Origin: Streptomyces sp. NRRL S-350
Lineage (GTDB): Bacteria > Actinomycetota > Actinomycetes > Streptomycetales > Streptomycetaceae
Assembly (NCBI RefSeq): GCF_000719705.1
Contig: NZ_JOHO01000037.1
Location: 1-64,000, forward strand
Direction: 5' to 3'
Length of the DNA stretch: 64,000 nt
Below are positions 1 through 7,210 of this stretch, one piece after another (position 1 is the stretch's first letter; the number at the start of each line of letters is the position of its first letter). A program made the position numbers and the translations under genes. Under the pieces are notes generated by a model. That model saw only the letters and a list, made by a program, of their open reading frames with translations, searched no databases and had not been told where the DNA came from.

Positions 1-1
1 G

Positions 2-85
2 GCCTGGACCGGCGAATGCCCCACCTGCCACCGCGAGTTACCCACCACGCGCCAGGCAGGGCACACCCGACCACTTCGGACCTAA
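2..85 (+). CDS. possible 3' end of a zinc-ribbon-like gene (partial)
   Basis: An open frame enters from the left edge and stops at TAA 83-85, giving 27 residues. It contains C-P-T-C-H near residue 6, which resembles one half of a zinc ribbon, and a rare TTA leucine codon at 38-40. A TTA codon would make translation depend on the bldA tRNA in a streptomycete. The fragment is too short to assign to a family, and chance cannot be excluded. A weak hairpin (ACTTCG/CGAAGT, 73-91) overlaps the stop. Confidence 0.25.
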   Translation, partial: AWTGECPTCHRELPTTRQAGHTRPLRT

Positions 86-411
86 CGAAGTACTACTAGT
101 GTCCTGCGCCGGAGATCGGTCGGCAGGAGCGGCCGAAGGAGCCGGCCGAAGCAGTCGGCCGGAGCGGTCAGCCGAAGCGGGCGGCAGGATCGGACGGCGG
201 AATCGGGCGGCAGGATCGGGCGGCGACCCGTCCGCCCACCGGGTCGGGGACGACTCGGGGCACCCGTTTGGACTAGGTTGATCCCCGAAACGCACCAGTC
301 GTAGGGACGAGGCGATCGGCTGTCCGGACGGGGCCCGACCGGCTCCTTCGCACTCCGACCGCCCTGCCCCGGCTACCCGCCCCTCTCCGGCCCGCGAAGG
401 GATCAGCAGCT
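86..411. other. gene-free stretch with GC-rich imperfect repeats
   Basis: No open frame here has convincing codon usage. The stretch 120-230 is made of imperfect repeats based on GGCCGAAG and GCGGCAGGATCGG (the latter at about 181 and 209). A TAGGTT hexamer at 274-279 could be a -10 box, but no good -35 box is visible. Confidence 0.4.
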
Positions 412-951
412 GTGAACCGTACGACCGTAGGTGGGCCGGAGCTCGGGGGCGGCCGGGGCGCCGGTGGCGTCCTCGTCCTCGTCGACCCGTCCGGGGCCGG
501 GAACAGCCCGGTCGCGGAACTGCTCGCGCGGGAGCTGAACCCGAGCGTCCACCTGCGGACGGACGACTTCCTACGGGTCATCCGCAGCGGCCAGCTGCCG
601 CCCCACCTGCCGGAGGCCCGGCGCCAGAACGCCACCGCCCTGGCCGCCGCCGCGCAGGCCGCCTTCGCGTACGCCACCCGCGGCTACCAGGTCGTGGTCG
701 AGTCCCCGGCCGTCCCGGCCGCGCTCGACACCTTCCGCCGGGAGAGCCGCGCCACCGGCGCCGCGCTCCACTACGTGGTGCTCCAGGCCGGCCCGGCCCC
801 GGGCGACGCCTCACCCGCCTCGCCCGCCCCGCACGACTCGCCCGCCACGCCCGCCACGCACGTCCTCGACATCCGTGGCCTCACCCCCGAGAGCACCGCC
901 GAGTCCGTCCTCACCGCCCTCAACCGCCGCACCCACCTCCTCGGCTGGTAG
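412..951 (+). CDS. degenerate P-loop kinase-like protein
   Basis: This 179-residue protein starts at GTG, with AAGGGA about 8 bases upstream. Residues 20-45 have the strand-loop-helix layout of small ATP-binding kinases of the AAA_33 type. The expected Gly-x-x-Gly-x-Gly-Lys-Ser/Thr reads D-P-S-G-A-G-N-S-P, so the phosphate-binding Lys is Asn and the next Ser/Thr is shifted. Residues 47-120 keep the fold (RTDDFLR, then the VVVESP strand). The LID region, normally rich in Arg, is replaced around residues 125-145 by an Ala/Pro/Ser stretch with the repeated elements SPA and ATPA. The C-terminal L-D-I-R-G-L-T-P-E helix start is conserved. I infer a family member that no longer binds ATP in the usual way. 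It is monocistronic and convergent with the DinB-like gene. Confidence 0.7.
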   Translation: MNRTTVGGPELGGGRGAGGVLVLVDPSGAGNSPVAELLARELNPSVHLRTDDFLRVIRSGQLPPHLPEARRQNATALAAAAQAAFAYATRGYQVVVESPAVPAALDTFRRESRATGAALHYVVLQAGPAPGDASPASPAPHDSPATPATHVLDIRGLTPESTAESVLTALNRRTHLLGW

Positions 952-990
952 GTCGGCCGGCGAGGGCGCCGGGCGGGGCCCGGCCTCCTC

Positions 991-1500
991 CTACGCCCCC
1001 ACCACGCCGTCGATCGCCTCCCGCAGGAAGTCCGCGTGCCCGTTGTGCCGGGCGTACTCGTGGATCAGGTGCAGCATCACCAGTCGGAGCGACACGTCGG
1101 CCTCCCACCGCGGCTGGTGCCCGGTGACGTCGAGGGTCTCGGCGGCGAGCTCTATTCGCCGGGAGTGCTCGACCTCGGCCTGCCAGGCGGCGAAGGACTC
1201 GGCCCGGGTGGCGTCGGCGACGTCGTACGCGACCTGGTAGTCGCTGTCCGACCAGACCAGCGGGAGGTCCTCGGCGTTGATCACCCGCCGGAACCAGGTC
1301 CGCTCGACCTCCGCCATGTGCCGCACCAGCCCGAGCAGGCTCAGCGTGGACGGCGGGCTGGAGCGCTGCCGCAGCTGCTCGTCGGTCAGCCCCTCGCACT
1401 TCATGGCGAGGGTCGCCCGGTGGAAGTCCAGGAAGCCGCGCAGCATCTCCCGCTCACCACCGGTCAGCGGCGGTACGGGGCGTTCGTCGGGGGTGTTCAC
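991..1500 (-). CDS. DinB-like domain protein (DUF664 type)
   Basis: The 169-residue product starts at GTG 1500, chosen because GAGGAG lies 7-8 bases upstream; the upstream in-frame extension is low-complexity repeat. The sequence has the four-helix pattern of DinB/DUF664 proteins: FLDFHRATLAMKCEGL near the N-terminus, H in LVRHMAEVERTWFRRV, and the C-terminal HLIHEYARHNGHADFLRE. The last motif supplies the typical His residues of the metal site. Family members are metal-dependent transferase-like proteins, sometimes thiol S-transferases, mostly of unknown substrate. It lies alone and convergent with the kinase-like gene. Confidence 0.85.
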   Translation of the reverse strand: MNTPDERPVPPLTGGEREMLRGFLDFHRATLAMKCEGLTDEQLRQRSSPPSTLSLLGLVRHMAEVERTWFRRVINAEDLPLVWSDSDYQVAYDVADATRAESFAAWQAEVEHSRRIELAAETLDVTGHQPRWEADVSLRLVMLHLIHEYARHNGHADFLREAIDGVVGA

Positions 1501-1935
1501 GGTGTCGTTCTCCTCAGAGCTCGTGTCAGCGCCGTCAAGCCGGTGGCGGACCGTCAAGCCCGCGTCCGGACCGTCAAACCCGCGTCCGGGCCGTAAGGCC
1601 CCGCGTCCGGACCGTCGAGCCCGTGCCAGGACCGTCGGGAATCCTTGCGGACTGTAGCGAACCGGCCGCCCCGACCGCCGGGATTTTCCCGCCGACCGCT
1701 CCCGACCGGCCAACACCCCGGTAGCCGCCCCGTGGAGCCGCCTCCGGTGGCTGCCCCCGTGGAGCCGCCCCCGGTCGCGCGGCGGGCGTCCGAGCCCCCT
1801 CGGAACACCGCCGCGCCCCTTTCCCACCGACCCCACCGGCCCTTCACGTACCGTGTTCGGACCATCACCGGTTTGGGTACGTACCTCGGCGCGTCCGACG
1901 CCCGGGCGCCCACCGAGCAGGAGATCCAGCGGCCC
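1501..1935. other. gene-free divergent region with tandem repeats
   Basis: This separates the DinB-like gene from the methyltransferase. It contains the 20-bp repeat tract at 1548-1650 and a second short duplication near 1730-1780 based on GTGGAGCCGCC. A GTACGTAC palindrome lies near 1876, close to where a methyltransferase promoter would be expected. I see no further gene. Confidence 0.5.
1548..1650. repeat. five imperfect 20-21 bp tandem repeats
   Basis: Units start at 1548, 1568, 1588, 1609 and 1629 and share the core GGACCGTCAAGCCCGCGTCC. The first two differ by one base; the later ones drift. The repeats lie just upstream of the DinB-like start and read through the stop-free upstream frame of that gene, which is why a longer start was not chosen. 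Confidence 0.8.
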
Positions 1936-2748
1936 ATGGACCACAACCGCATCCCCCCGACCGTCCGCCGGACGTACGGCGTCGACGACCTCAGCACCGC
2001 CCCGTCATTCGCCGGCGGGTTCATCAACTTCGGATACTGGCAAGGGATCGACCTCACCGCCCCGACCTCCGAGGACCGGGTGCGCAGCCAGGAGCAGCTC
2101 TACCGGCGGGTGCTGCGGGACTTTCCCGAACCGCGCGAACGGCTACGGCTGGCGGAGGTCGGCTGCGGTCGCGGGCTGGGTACGGCGCTGGCGCTGCGGG
2201 AGTTCCGCTTCGCCACCGTCACCGGCGTCGACATCCACCCCGACCAGGTCGAACGCGCCCGCGCCGTCAACGCCAGAGCCCTGGCCACCTACCCCGACCG
2301 GCTCGCCTACACCCTCGGCTCGGCCGACGAACTCCCCTTCCCCGACGCCTCCCTGGACGGCGTGTACTCCGTCGAGGCCGCCCAGCACTTCCGCGAGCTG
2401 ACCGGCTTCGCCCGCGAGAGCGCCCGCGTCCTACGCCCCGGCGGCCGGCTCGTCGTCACCACCTTCTTCACCGCCCCCGGCCCCGACGCCACCGAACGCC
2501 TCAAGATCCTCCTCGCCGGCTTCGCCGACGGCCTGGACGTCGCCCACCCCCTGACCGGCTTCACGGACGACCTCAGCGCGTCCGGCTTCGCCGACGTCGC
2601 CACCGAGTCCATCGGCACCCACGTCTGGCCGGGCCTCGACCGCTACCTCACCGACACCGTCCCCACCGCGCACTGGACCCGCAACTTCCTCACCGCCTGG
2701 CGCGACGGCCTGCTCGACTACCACGTCGTCACCGCAGTCCGCCTCTGA
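1936..2748 (+). CDS. class I SAM-dependent methyltransferase
   Basis: The 270-residue protein starts at ATG 1936, with GCAGGAGA about 10 bases upstream; the longer upstream frame is repeat-like. The SAM-binding glycine motif E-V-G-C-G-R-G-L-G is near residue 75, followed by the acidic strand end G-V-D-I-H-P near residue 97. The post-motif S-V-E-A-A-Q-H-F is where small-molecule methyltransferases place substrate. The conserved opening with YGVD and GGFINFGYW resembles O- and N-methyltransferases of natural-product and sugar pathways, such as the RebM or rifamycin type. The substrate is unknown. It ends at a strong bidirectional hairpin. Confidence 0.85.
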   Translation: MDHNRIPPTVRRTYGVDDLSTAPSFAGGFINFGYWQGIDLTAPTSEDRVRSQEQLYRRVLRDFPEPRERLRLAEVGCGRGLGTALALREFRFATVTGVDIHPDQVERARAVNARALATYPDRLAYTLGSADELPFPDASLDGVYSVEAAQHFRELTGFARESARVLRPGGRLVVTTFFTAPGPDATERLKILLAGFADGLDVAHPLTGFTDDLSASGFADVATESIGTHVWPGLDRYLTDTVPTAHWTRNFLTAWRDGLLDYHVVTAVRL

Positions 2749-2756
2749 CCCCGTCG

Positions 2757-2801
2757 TTCCGGCCCGGATCCCGGACTGCTGTCGGGATCCGGGCCGGAAC
2801 G
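2757..2801. terminator. bidirectional hairpin terminator
   Basis: A perfect 18-bp stem (2757-2774 with 2784-2801) encloses a 9-base loop. It lies between the convergent methyltransferase and DUF7144 genes and can serve both. Confidence 0.85.
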
Positions 2802-2838
2802 CGCGGTCAACGCCCGGGGCAGGCGCTGTCGACGGCGG

Positions 2839-3267
2839 TCAGACCTCTCTCCTGGTCGTGCCGGCGCACAGCGCCCAGATGACGAAAGCGTCGATCGCGA
2901 TCAGGACGATGGCCCAGAACGGGTAGTAGGGCAGCCACAGGAAGTTGGCGATCATTCCCAGCCCGGCGACGACGACGCCGACGGCACGGGCCCAGACGGC
3001 GCCGCTGAAGAGCGCCACCCCTGCCAGGACGATGACGATCCCGAGGATGAGATGGACCCATCCCCATCCTGCGGTGTTCATCGAGTACGTGTAATGGCGG
3101 GTGACGACCAGCAGACCGTCCTTGGCGATGGCGGAGATCCCCTGGAGGATCCCCATGATTCCGCCGGCGATCAGCATGATCCCGGCGAACACGGTCCACC
3201 CGGTCGCGAACGGACGCTGCTCGGGAACCCGGTCGGTACGGCTGGATCCGGTAACACCGCTGGTCAT
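2839..3267 (-). CDS. DUF7144 family membrane protein
   Basis: The 142-residue protein starts at ATG 3267, with GAAGGAG eight bases upstream. It has four hydrophobic segments: the first contains GWTVFAGIMLIAGGIMGILQG, the next follows a conserved GWGWVHLILG, then comes a Gly/Ala-rich helix, and the last is PYYPFWAIVLIAIDAFVIWAL. This layout and the closing motif match the actinobacterial DUF7144 family, whose function is unknown. It probably resides in the cytoplasmic membrane with both termini inside. It is monocistronic. Confidence 0.8.
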   Translation of the reverse strand: MTSGVTGSSRTDRVPEQRPFATGWTVFAGIMLIAGGIMGILQGISAIAKDGLLVVTRHYTYSMNTAGWGWVHLILGIVIVLAGVALFSGAVWARAVGVVVAGLGMIANFLWLPYYPFWAIVLIAIDAFVIWALCAGTTRREV

Positions 3268-3644
3268 GGCAGGGACTCCTTCGATGACGACCGCCTCGCG
3301 GGGCAACGGGAGACGGGAGGGAAGAGAAGCGGGGCTCGGTGGCTCCGGTGAGCCACCCGGCCGGCTCCCGACCGGCACTGTCGGGGATCGGGGGAATCGA
3401 TGACGCGGAGCGGAGCGGGGGCTCGGCGAAGGTCCGCGGGACACCGAGGAGACCGGATCCCGCTTGGTGTGCGCGTGCGGCCCGGTGGACTTCGCGGGGG
3501 CGCGCCGGCGGGCGACGGCCGTGGGGCCCGGAACAGAAGCCCTACGTTCACCGTAGACCCGATCCTCGGCCCGGTCCTGGGCCGGACGGCCCGCGACGGC
3601 GGACCCCTCGTCCCTCGTGTCGGGGGGCGGTCGACGGCCGCTGC
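3268..3644. other. gene-free stretch with one hairpin
   Basis: No open frame has real codon usage. An 8-bp inverted repeat, GGTGGCTC at 3338-3345 with GAGCCACC at 3350-3357, lies about 70 bases upstream of the DUF7144 start and could be an operator or a leader hairpin. The rest shows nothing recognisable. Confidence 0.5.
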
Positions 3645-5087
3645 TCACTCGGCGGTGCTCTCACCAGCGCTCCCGGCCCCGCCCGGACCAGCCCCACCCG
3701 GACCGGCCCCGCCCTGAGCGATCCCGTCCTGAGCGGCCCTGTCCGCACCGGCCCGTCCGGAGGCGGCGAGCAGGGCCAGGACGGCGAGTACCGCGAGGAG
3801 TACCAGGACGAGCAGGAGCACCGTCAGCACGGTCGGGTGGTTCCACAGGGCGAACACCAGGGCCAGGACCAGCAGCACCACGAGGACGAGCAGGCGCCGG
3901 TGGGCGTCGGTCCAGGTCCCGGCCCGTCCGGTGCGCACCCCGTGCGCGTCGCCCCAGCGGGCGGCGGAGTAGGCGGCGCGGTCCGCCCCGCCGCGGACGG
4001 CGCGCGGCAGCCTCCCCGCACCGGAGAGGTACGCGCCGAGTGCCACCACCACGCCCAGGACGATCGCGGTGCGCAGGCTGATCCGCAGGAAGTGCAGCAG
4101 CGTGTCGAAGACCGCCGCCGCGGCGGGCGGGGACTGCACGGCCGGCGGCAGGTGGTCGAGGTAGTAGCGGCGGGCGACCACCAGGGCGATGGCCACCAGC
4201 AGGCAGGCGCCGGCCGCGCCGAGGGCCGTGGTCACCAGGGCCCGGCGTCTGCGCCGCGCCAGCACGACGCCGATCGCGCCCAGCAGCACGGTGAGGACGG
4301 GCATCCAGTTGCCGAGCACGTCGAGTGCGTGCGCGGCCCCGCGGGCTTTCGCCAGCTTGTCGGATTGGAACAGCACCAGTTGCTTGTCCACGTCCGGGAT
4401 CTTCTCCGCCGGGGTCAGGCCCGCGGCCACCAGCTGGTCCTTGAGCCGGTCGACGGCCGTGCCGACGTCGAGGGTGACGGTGCCGTCGGTGACCTGGACG
4501 GCGCCCCGGCCGTGGCCGGTGAGGGCCTGGACGACGGCGGCGTGGGCGGCGCGGTTCGCCTGGGTCCAGACGGTGGCGAAGGTGTCGCTGTGCACGACCC
4601 GGGTTGCGGCCTGGGTGACCACCTGGTCCACCGCGTCGTCGAGTTTGGGCCCGAGCGACTTGACCGCCGCGGCGGCCCTGGGCGGCAGGCCCTGGGACTG
4701 CAGCCACGCGGCCAGATCGGAGGTGACCGCCTGGCCGTCCACCTTCACGTCCACCGCGTGCGTGATCCGGTTGACCGCGGCGTCCTGGATCGCCGGATTC
4801 GTCGCCAGCGGCGCCATCGTGGAGACGTACCGGTCGGTGTCCAACGCGATGTCGTGCACCCAGACGGTGAGCAGCGAGACCGGCACCAGGATGCAGGTCA
4901 GCGTGATCAGCACGGCCGAGACGGCGCTCATGACGATGCCGCCCACCCGGGAACGGTGCCTGGGCTCCGCGCGTACGCTCCGGTTCGCCGGCTCGCCCGC
5001 GGGGGGCTCCGGCGGAGGGGGTTCCACTGGCCCGTTCAACTGTTCTCCCGGCGGTCGGCACGCGGCCGTGTCGCCGCTGTTCCCCAT
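3645..5087 (-). CDS. multi-pass membrane protein with a large outside domain
   Basis: This 480-residue protein is not a family I can name. A Pro-rich cytoplasmic tail (1-45) leads to a first membrane helix (about 48-75). An extracytoplasmic region follows to about residue 265, with conserved-looking DTDRYVSTMAPLA and repeated Ala-rich amphipathic helices. At least four more membrane helices follow: around 270-295, 300-325, 355-380 and a long pair at 420-465. The C-terminus is a Gly/Ala low-complexity tail. The start at ATG 5087 lacks a clear ribosome-binding site. The gene is divergent from the DUF6325 gene across a shared inverted repeat. Confidence 0.7.
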   Translation of the reverse strand: MGNSGDTAACRPPGEQLNGPVEPPPPEPPAGEPANRSVRAEPRHRSRVGGIVMSAVSAVLITLTCILVPVSLLTVWVHDIALDTDRYVSTMAPLATNPAIQDAAVNRITHAVDVKVDGQAVTSDLAAWLQSQGLPPRAAAAVKSLGPKLDDAVDQVVTQAATRVVHSDTFATVWTQANRAAHAAVVQALTGHGRGAVQVTDGTVTLDVGTAVDRLKDQLVAAGLTPAEKIPDVDKQLVLFQSDKLAKARGAAHALDVLGNWMPVLTVLLGAIGVVLARRRRRALVTTALGAAGACLLVAIALVVARRYYLDHLPPAVQSPPAAAAVFDTLLHFLRISLRTAIVLGVVVALGAYLSGAGRLPRAVRGGADRAAYSAARWGDAHGVRTGRAGTWTDAHRRLLVLVVLLVLALVFALWNHPTVLTVLLLVLVLLAVLAVLALLAASGRAGADRAAQDGIAQGGAGPGGAGPGGAGSAGESTAE

Positions 5088-5202
5088 TCACACCGCACGG
5101 CCGGTCACCCGGCACCCCGGACTGGGCTGCCCGGAGGAGGAACCGCGGTGACGGAACGACGCCTGGGCCGTCGCCGCGCGGTCCCGGCCCCGGGCCGCGT
5201 CC

Positions 5203-5247
5203 TCACCCCGGGGAGGTGATCCGCGGGCGGGTGGCGGCCCGTAGCGT
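5203..5247 (+). promoter_or_regulatory. shared 17-bp inverted-repeat promoter element, site 1
   Basis: TCACCC-CGGGG-AGGTGA lies at 5203-5219 (one mismatch in the arms), followed by TCCGCGGG and then, 22 bases after the repeat, TAGCGT at 5242-5247 as a possible -10 box. The same arrangement precedes the GH15 and second SHOCT genes. The predicted transcript would start about 50 bases before the DUF6325 start. Confidence 0.55.
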
Positions 5248-5305
5248 CGAACCGGCGCCGGGCCGCCGGGCCGGGCGCCGGACTCCGCGTGGAAGGAGCA
5301 CCGCC

Positions 5306-5799
5306 ATGGCCGAGGACGTCCTCGCCGAGACCGGGCCCGTCGACTACCTGGTGGTCGAGTTCCCCGGCAACCGCATGACCGGGGAGGGCTTCCGATCCTG
5401 GTCGACCTCGTGGACCGGGGTGTGATCCGGATCCTGGACTTCGCGTTCGTACGCAAGGACGCCGACGGCACCGTCACGGGGATGGAACTGACCGACTTCG
5501 ACGGCGACGGTCGCCTGGACCTGGCCGTCTTCGAGGGCGTCGGCTCGGGCCTGCTCGGCGCCGACGACCTGGACGAGGCCGCCGCGGTCCTCGAACCCGG
5601 GAACTCGGCCGGGGTGCTCGTCTACGAGAACACCTGGGCGGCGCCGTTCGCCACCGCCCTGCGCCGGGGCGGCGCCCGGGTCGTCGCCAGCGGCCGGGTG
5701 CCCCTGCCGGACCTGCTGCGTTCCCTGGACGACCTGGAGGGCATCGCCGGGGCGGATCCGTCGGACGGTTCCGCCCCCGGGGCGTCCGTCACCGGGTGA
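5306..5799 (+). pseudogene. DUF6325 family gene with a one-base frameshift
   Basis: The frame from ATG 5306 (GGAAGGAG at 5291-5298) encodes the family's usual opening, GPVDYLVVEFPGNRMTGEGF, then shifts and stops at about 5425. A second frame, open to 5799, continues exactly with the next family segment, DRGVIRILDFAFVRKDADG, then LAVFEGVGSGLL and GVLVYENTWAAPF. Adding one C in TTCCGATCC at 5390-5398 would restore a continuous protein of about 164 residues. Both halves keep normal codon usage, so the lesion is recent or a sequencing error. DUF6325 proteins are small, soluble and of unknown function, often next to SHOCT genes as here. Confidence 0.85.
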
Positions 5800-5848
5800 G
5801 CCGCAGGGACACCACGGAGGGGAAGCCAACAGAGAGGAAGGACGAGTC

Positions 5849-6127
5849 ATGCCCGGACTACTGCGAGGTGTCGCGCGCACCGCCGTCGTCGCGGGAACGG
5901 CGACCGCCGTGTCCAACCGGGTCTCCCGCCGTCAGGCGGGTCGGTGGGCCCAACAGGACATGGCGGCCGAACCCGCGCCGCCGCCCCCGCCGCCGCCTGC
6001 CGCGCCCACGACGACGAGCATGGACGACAGGATTGCCCAACTGCAGAAACTCGCGCAGCTGAAGGAGCAGGGAGTCCTCACCGACGAGGAGTTCACGGCC
6101 CAGAAGCAGCGACTCCTCGCGGGCTGA
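5849..6127 (+). CDS. SHOCT domain protein
   Basis: The 92-residue product starts at ATG 5849 behind GAGGAAGGA. An N-terminal basic helix (MPGLLRGVARTAVVAG) is followed by a Pro-rich linker with seven consecutive Pro (residues 45-51). The C-terminal SHOCT domain (58-92) has the typical IAQLQKLAQLKEQGVLTDEEF. SHOCT is a short two-helix domain, often C-terminal and thought to mediate oligomerisation. The gene follows DUF6325 after 49 bases and is probably co-transcribed with it. A palindrome TCACC-G-GGTGA (5789-5799) spans the DUF6325 stop codon. Confidence 0.85.
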   Translation: MPGLLRGVARTAVVAGTATAVSNRVSRRQAGRWAQQDMAAEPAPPPPPPPAAPTTTSMDDRIAQLQKLAQLKEQGVLTDEEFTAQKQRLLAG

Positions 6128-6192
6128 CGGCCGGGGCCGGGCGCCGGCGTCCACCGGACCCGACGTCCGGCCGGTGTCCCGGCACCCCGGGA

Positions 6193-6218
6193 CCGGGCCG
6201 GTGGGAGCACCGGCCCGG
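6193..6218. terminator. hairpin terminator after the SHOCT gene
   Basis: A perfect 11-bp stem (6193-6203 with 6208-6218) closes a GGAG loop. It lies 66 bases after the SHOCT stop codon. No T-run follows, as is common in high-GC actinobacteria. Confidence 0.65.
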
Positions 6219-6252
6219 CGTGTTCACGCCGCGGAGCCGGGCCCGGCCCCCT

Positions 6253-6390
6253 GCTCGCCCCGGGTGATGTCCGGGTGATGCCAGTGCCCCGGGGTGAGGT
6301 CGGTGCCCCGGGGGTCAGTGGCCGTCCGCGGTGATGCCAGTGCCCCTCCGCGGTGAGGTCAGTGCCCCTCCGCGGTGAGGTCAGTGCCCG
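6253..6390. repeat. 22-bp tandem repeats and degenerate relatives
   Basis: Three 22-bp units at 6325-6346, 6347-6368 and 6369-6390 share TCCGCGGTGAGGTCAGTGCC. Degenerate earlier copies begin at about 6260 with GGGTGATG twice. The last unit overlaps the stop codon of the following minus-strand gene. The tract may have grown by slippage. Confidence 0.8.
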
Positions 6391-6902
6391 AGCGCCGCCT
6401 TGGCCGCCACGATGACCAGCCCGAGGAGCAGGTTCACCAGGCCCTCGACGGCAGTCTGGCCCGAAGTGGCGCCCGCCCGGCGGGCGCCCAGCGTCGCCCA
6501 GGCCACCTGCTGCGCCACGGCGACACCGAGGGCGAGCCAGGCGTTCTCGCCCGCACCGAGCCAAGGGCTGACCAGCACGGCCAGGGCGGGCAGCGCCGAC
6601 GCCTCGACGAGCGGCCACTCGTGCCGGGCGACCTGCCGCACCGTCCGCCACCTGACCCGGCGACCGACCTCGCGCTCTCCGGCCACCTGCGCGTAGACGT
6701 GGGCGATCCAGAAGACGACCCCGGTGATCACCAACAGCAGGATCAACGTCAGCCGCGGGTGCGGCTCGTGGACACCGGAGGCGGCGATCACGGACGCGGC
6801 CAGCATCGAACCGTAGACCGCGCCGGCGTAGTCCGTCCGGCTTCCACGCCCGTCCGGAACCGGTCCGGGCAGGGCCGGGGTACGACTTCGGGACGTTGTC
6901 AC
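6381..6902 (-). CDS. four-helix integral membrane protein, function unknown
   Basis: The 173-residue protein starts at GTG 6902, with GGAGGAG seven bases upstream. Hydrophobic segments lie at about 25-42, 50-70 (TLILLLVITGVVFWIAHVYAQ), 95-115 and 120-140, with a final one near 150-170. The loop VGRRVRWRTVRQVARHEWP is basic and probably cytoplasmic. I do not recognise a named family. The gene is divergent from the GH15 gene and shares an intergenic region containing inverted repeat site 2. Confidence 0.7.
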   Translation of the reverse strand: MTTSRSRTPALPGPVPDGRGSRTDYAGAVYGSMLAASVIAASGVHEPHPRLTLILLLVITGVVFWIAHVYAQVAGEREVGRRVRWRTVRQVARHEWPLVEASALPALAVLVSPWLGAGENAWLALGVAVAQQVAWATLGARRAGATSGQTAVEGLVNLLLGLVIVAAKAALGH

Positions 6903-7044
6903 GGCATCTCCTCCGTCGCTGTCGCCTCCCTCGCCGCGCGGCTCCTCCTCCCCGCACCCCGCCACGCGGCAACCCCCTCGCCGGGCCGGTGACGACCGGC
7001 GGCCTGATCCGATTCTCGCCGCTTTCCCGGGGCCCCGCCTCCCC

Positions 7045-7096
7045 CCGGCAGGTGGGTGGTGTGCGCTCGCCCGGCAGGTGGGTGGTGTGCGCTCGC
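7045..7096. repeat. perfect 26-bp tandem duplication
   Basis: The unit beginning CCGGCAGGTGGGTGGTGTGC occupies 7045-7070 and again 7071-7096 without a mismatch. It lies in the divergent promoter region 30 bases before inverted repeat site 2. A perfect copy suggests a recent duplication. Confidence 0.95.
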
Positions 7097-7124
7097 CGTA
7101 CCGCCGGACGGCCTCCGGCCCCGC

Positions 7125-7169
7125 TCACCCACACCGGGTGATCCCCGGGCCGGCCGCCGTCCGTACCGT
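7125..7169 (+). promoter_or_regulatory. shared 17-bp inverted-repeat promoter element, site 2
   Basis: TCACCC-ACACC-GGGTGA (7125-7141) is a perfect 6-bp-arm repeat. TCCCCGGG follows, then, 22 bases after the repeat, TACCGT (7164-7169) as a possible -10 box, 41 bases before the GH15 start. Spacing and flanks match site 1. Confidence 0.6.
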
Positions 7170-7210
7170 GGCGGCGAAGGCTGTTTCCGCCGTCCGCCGG
7201 GGAGCGCTCC

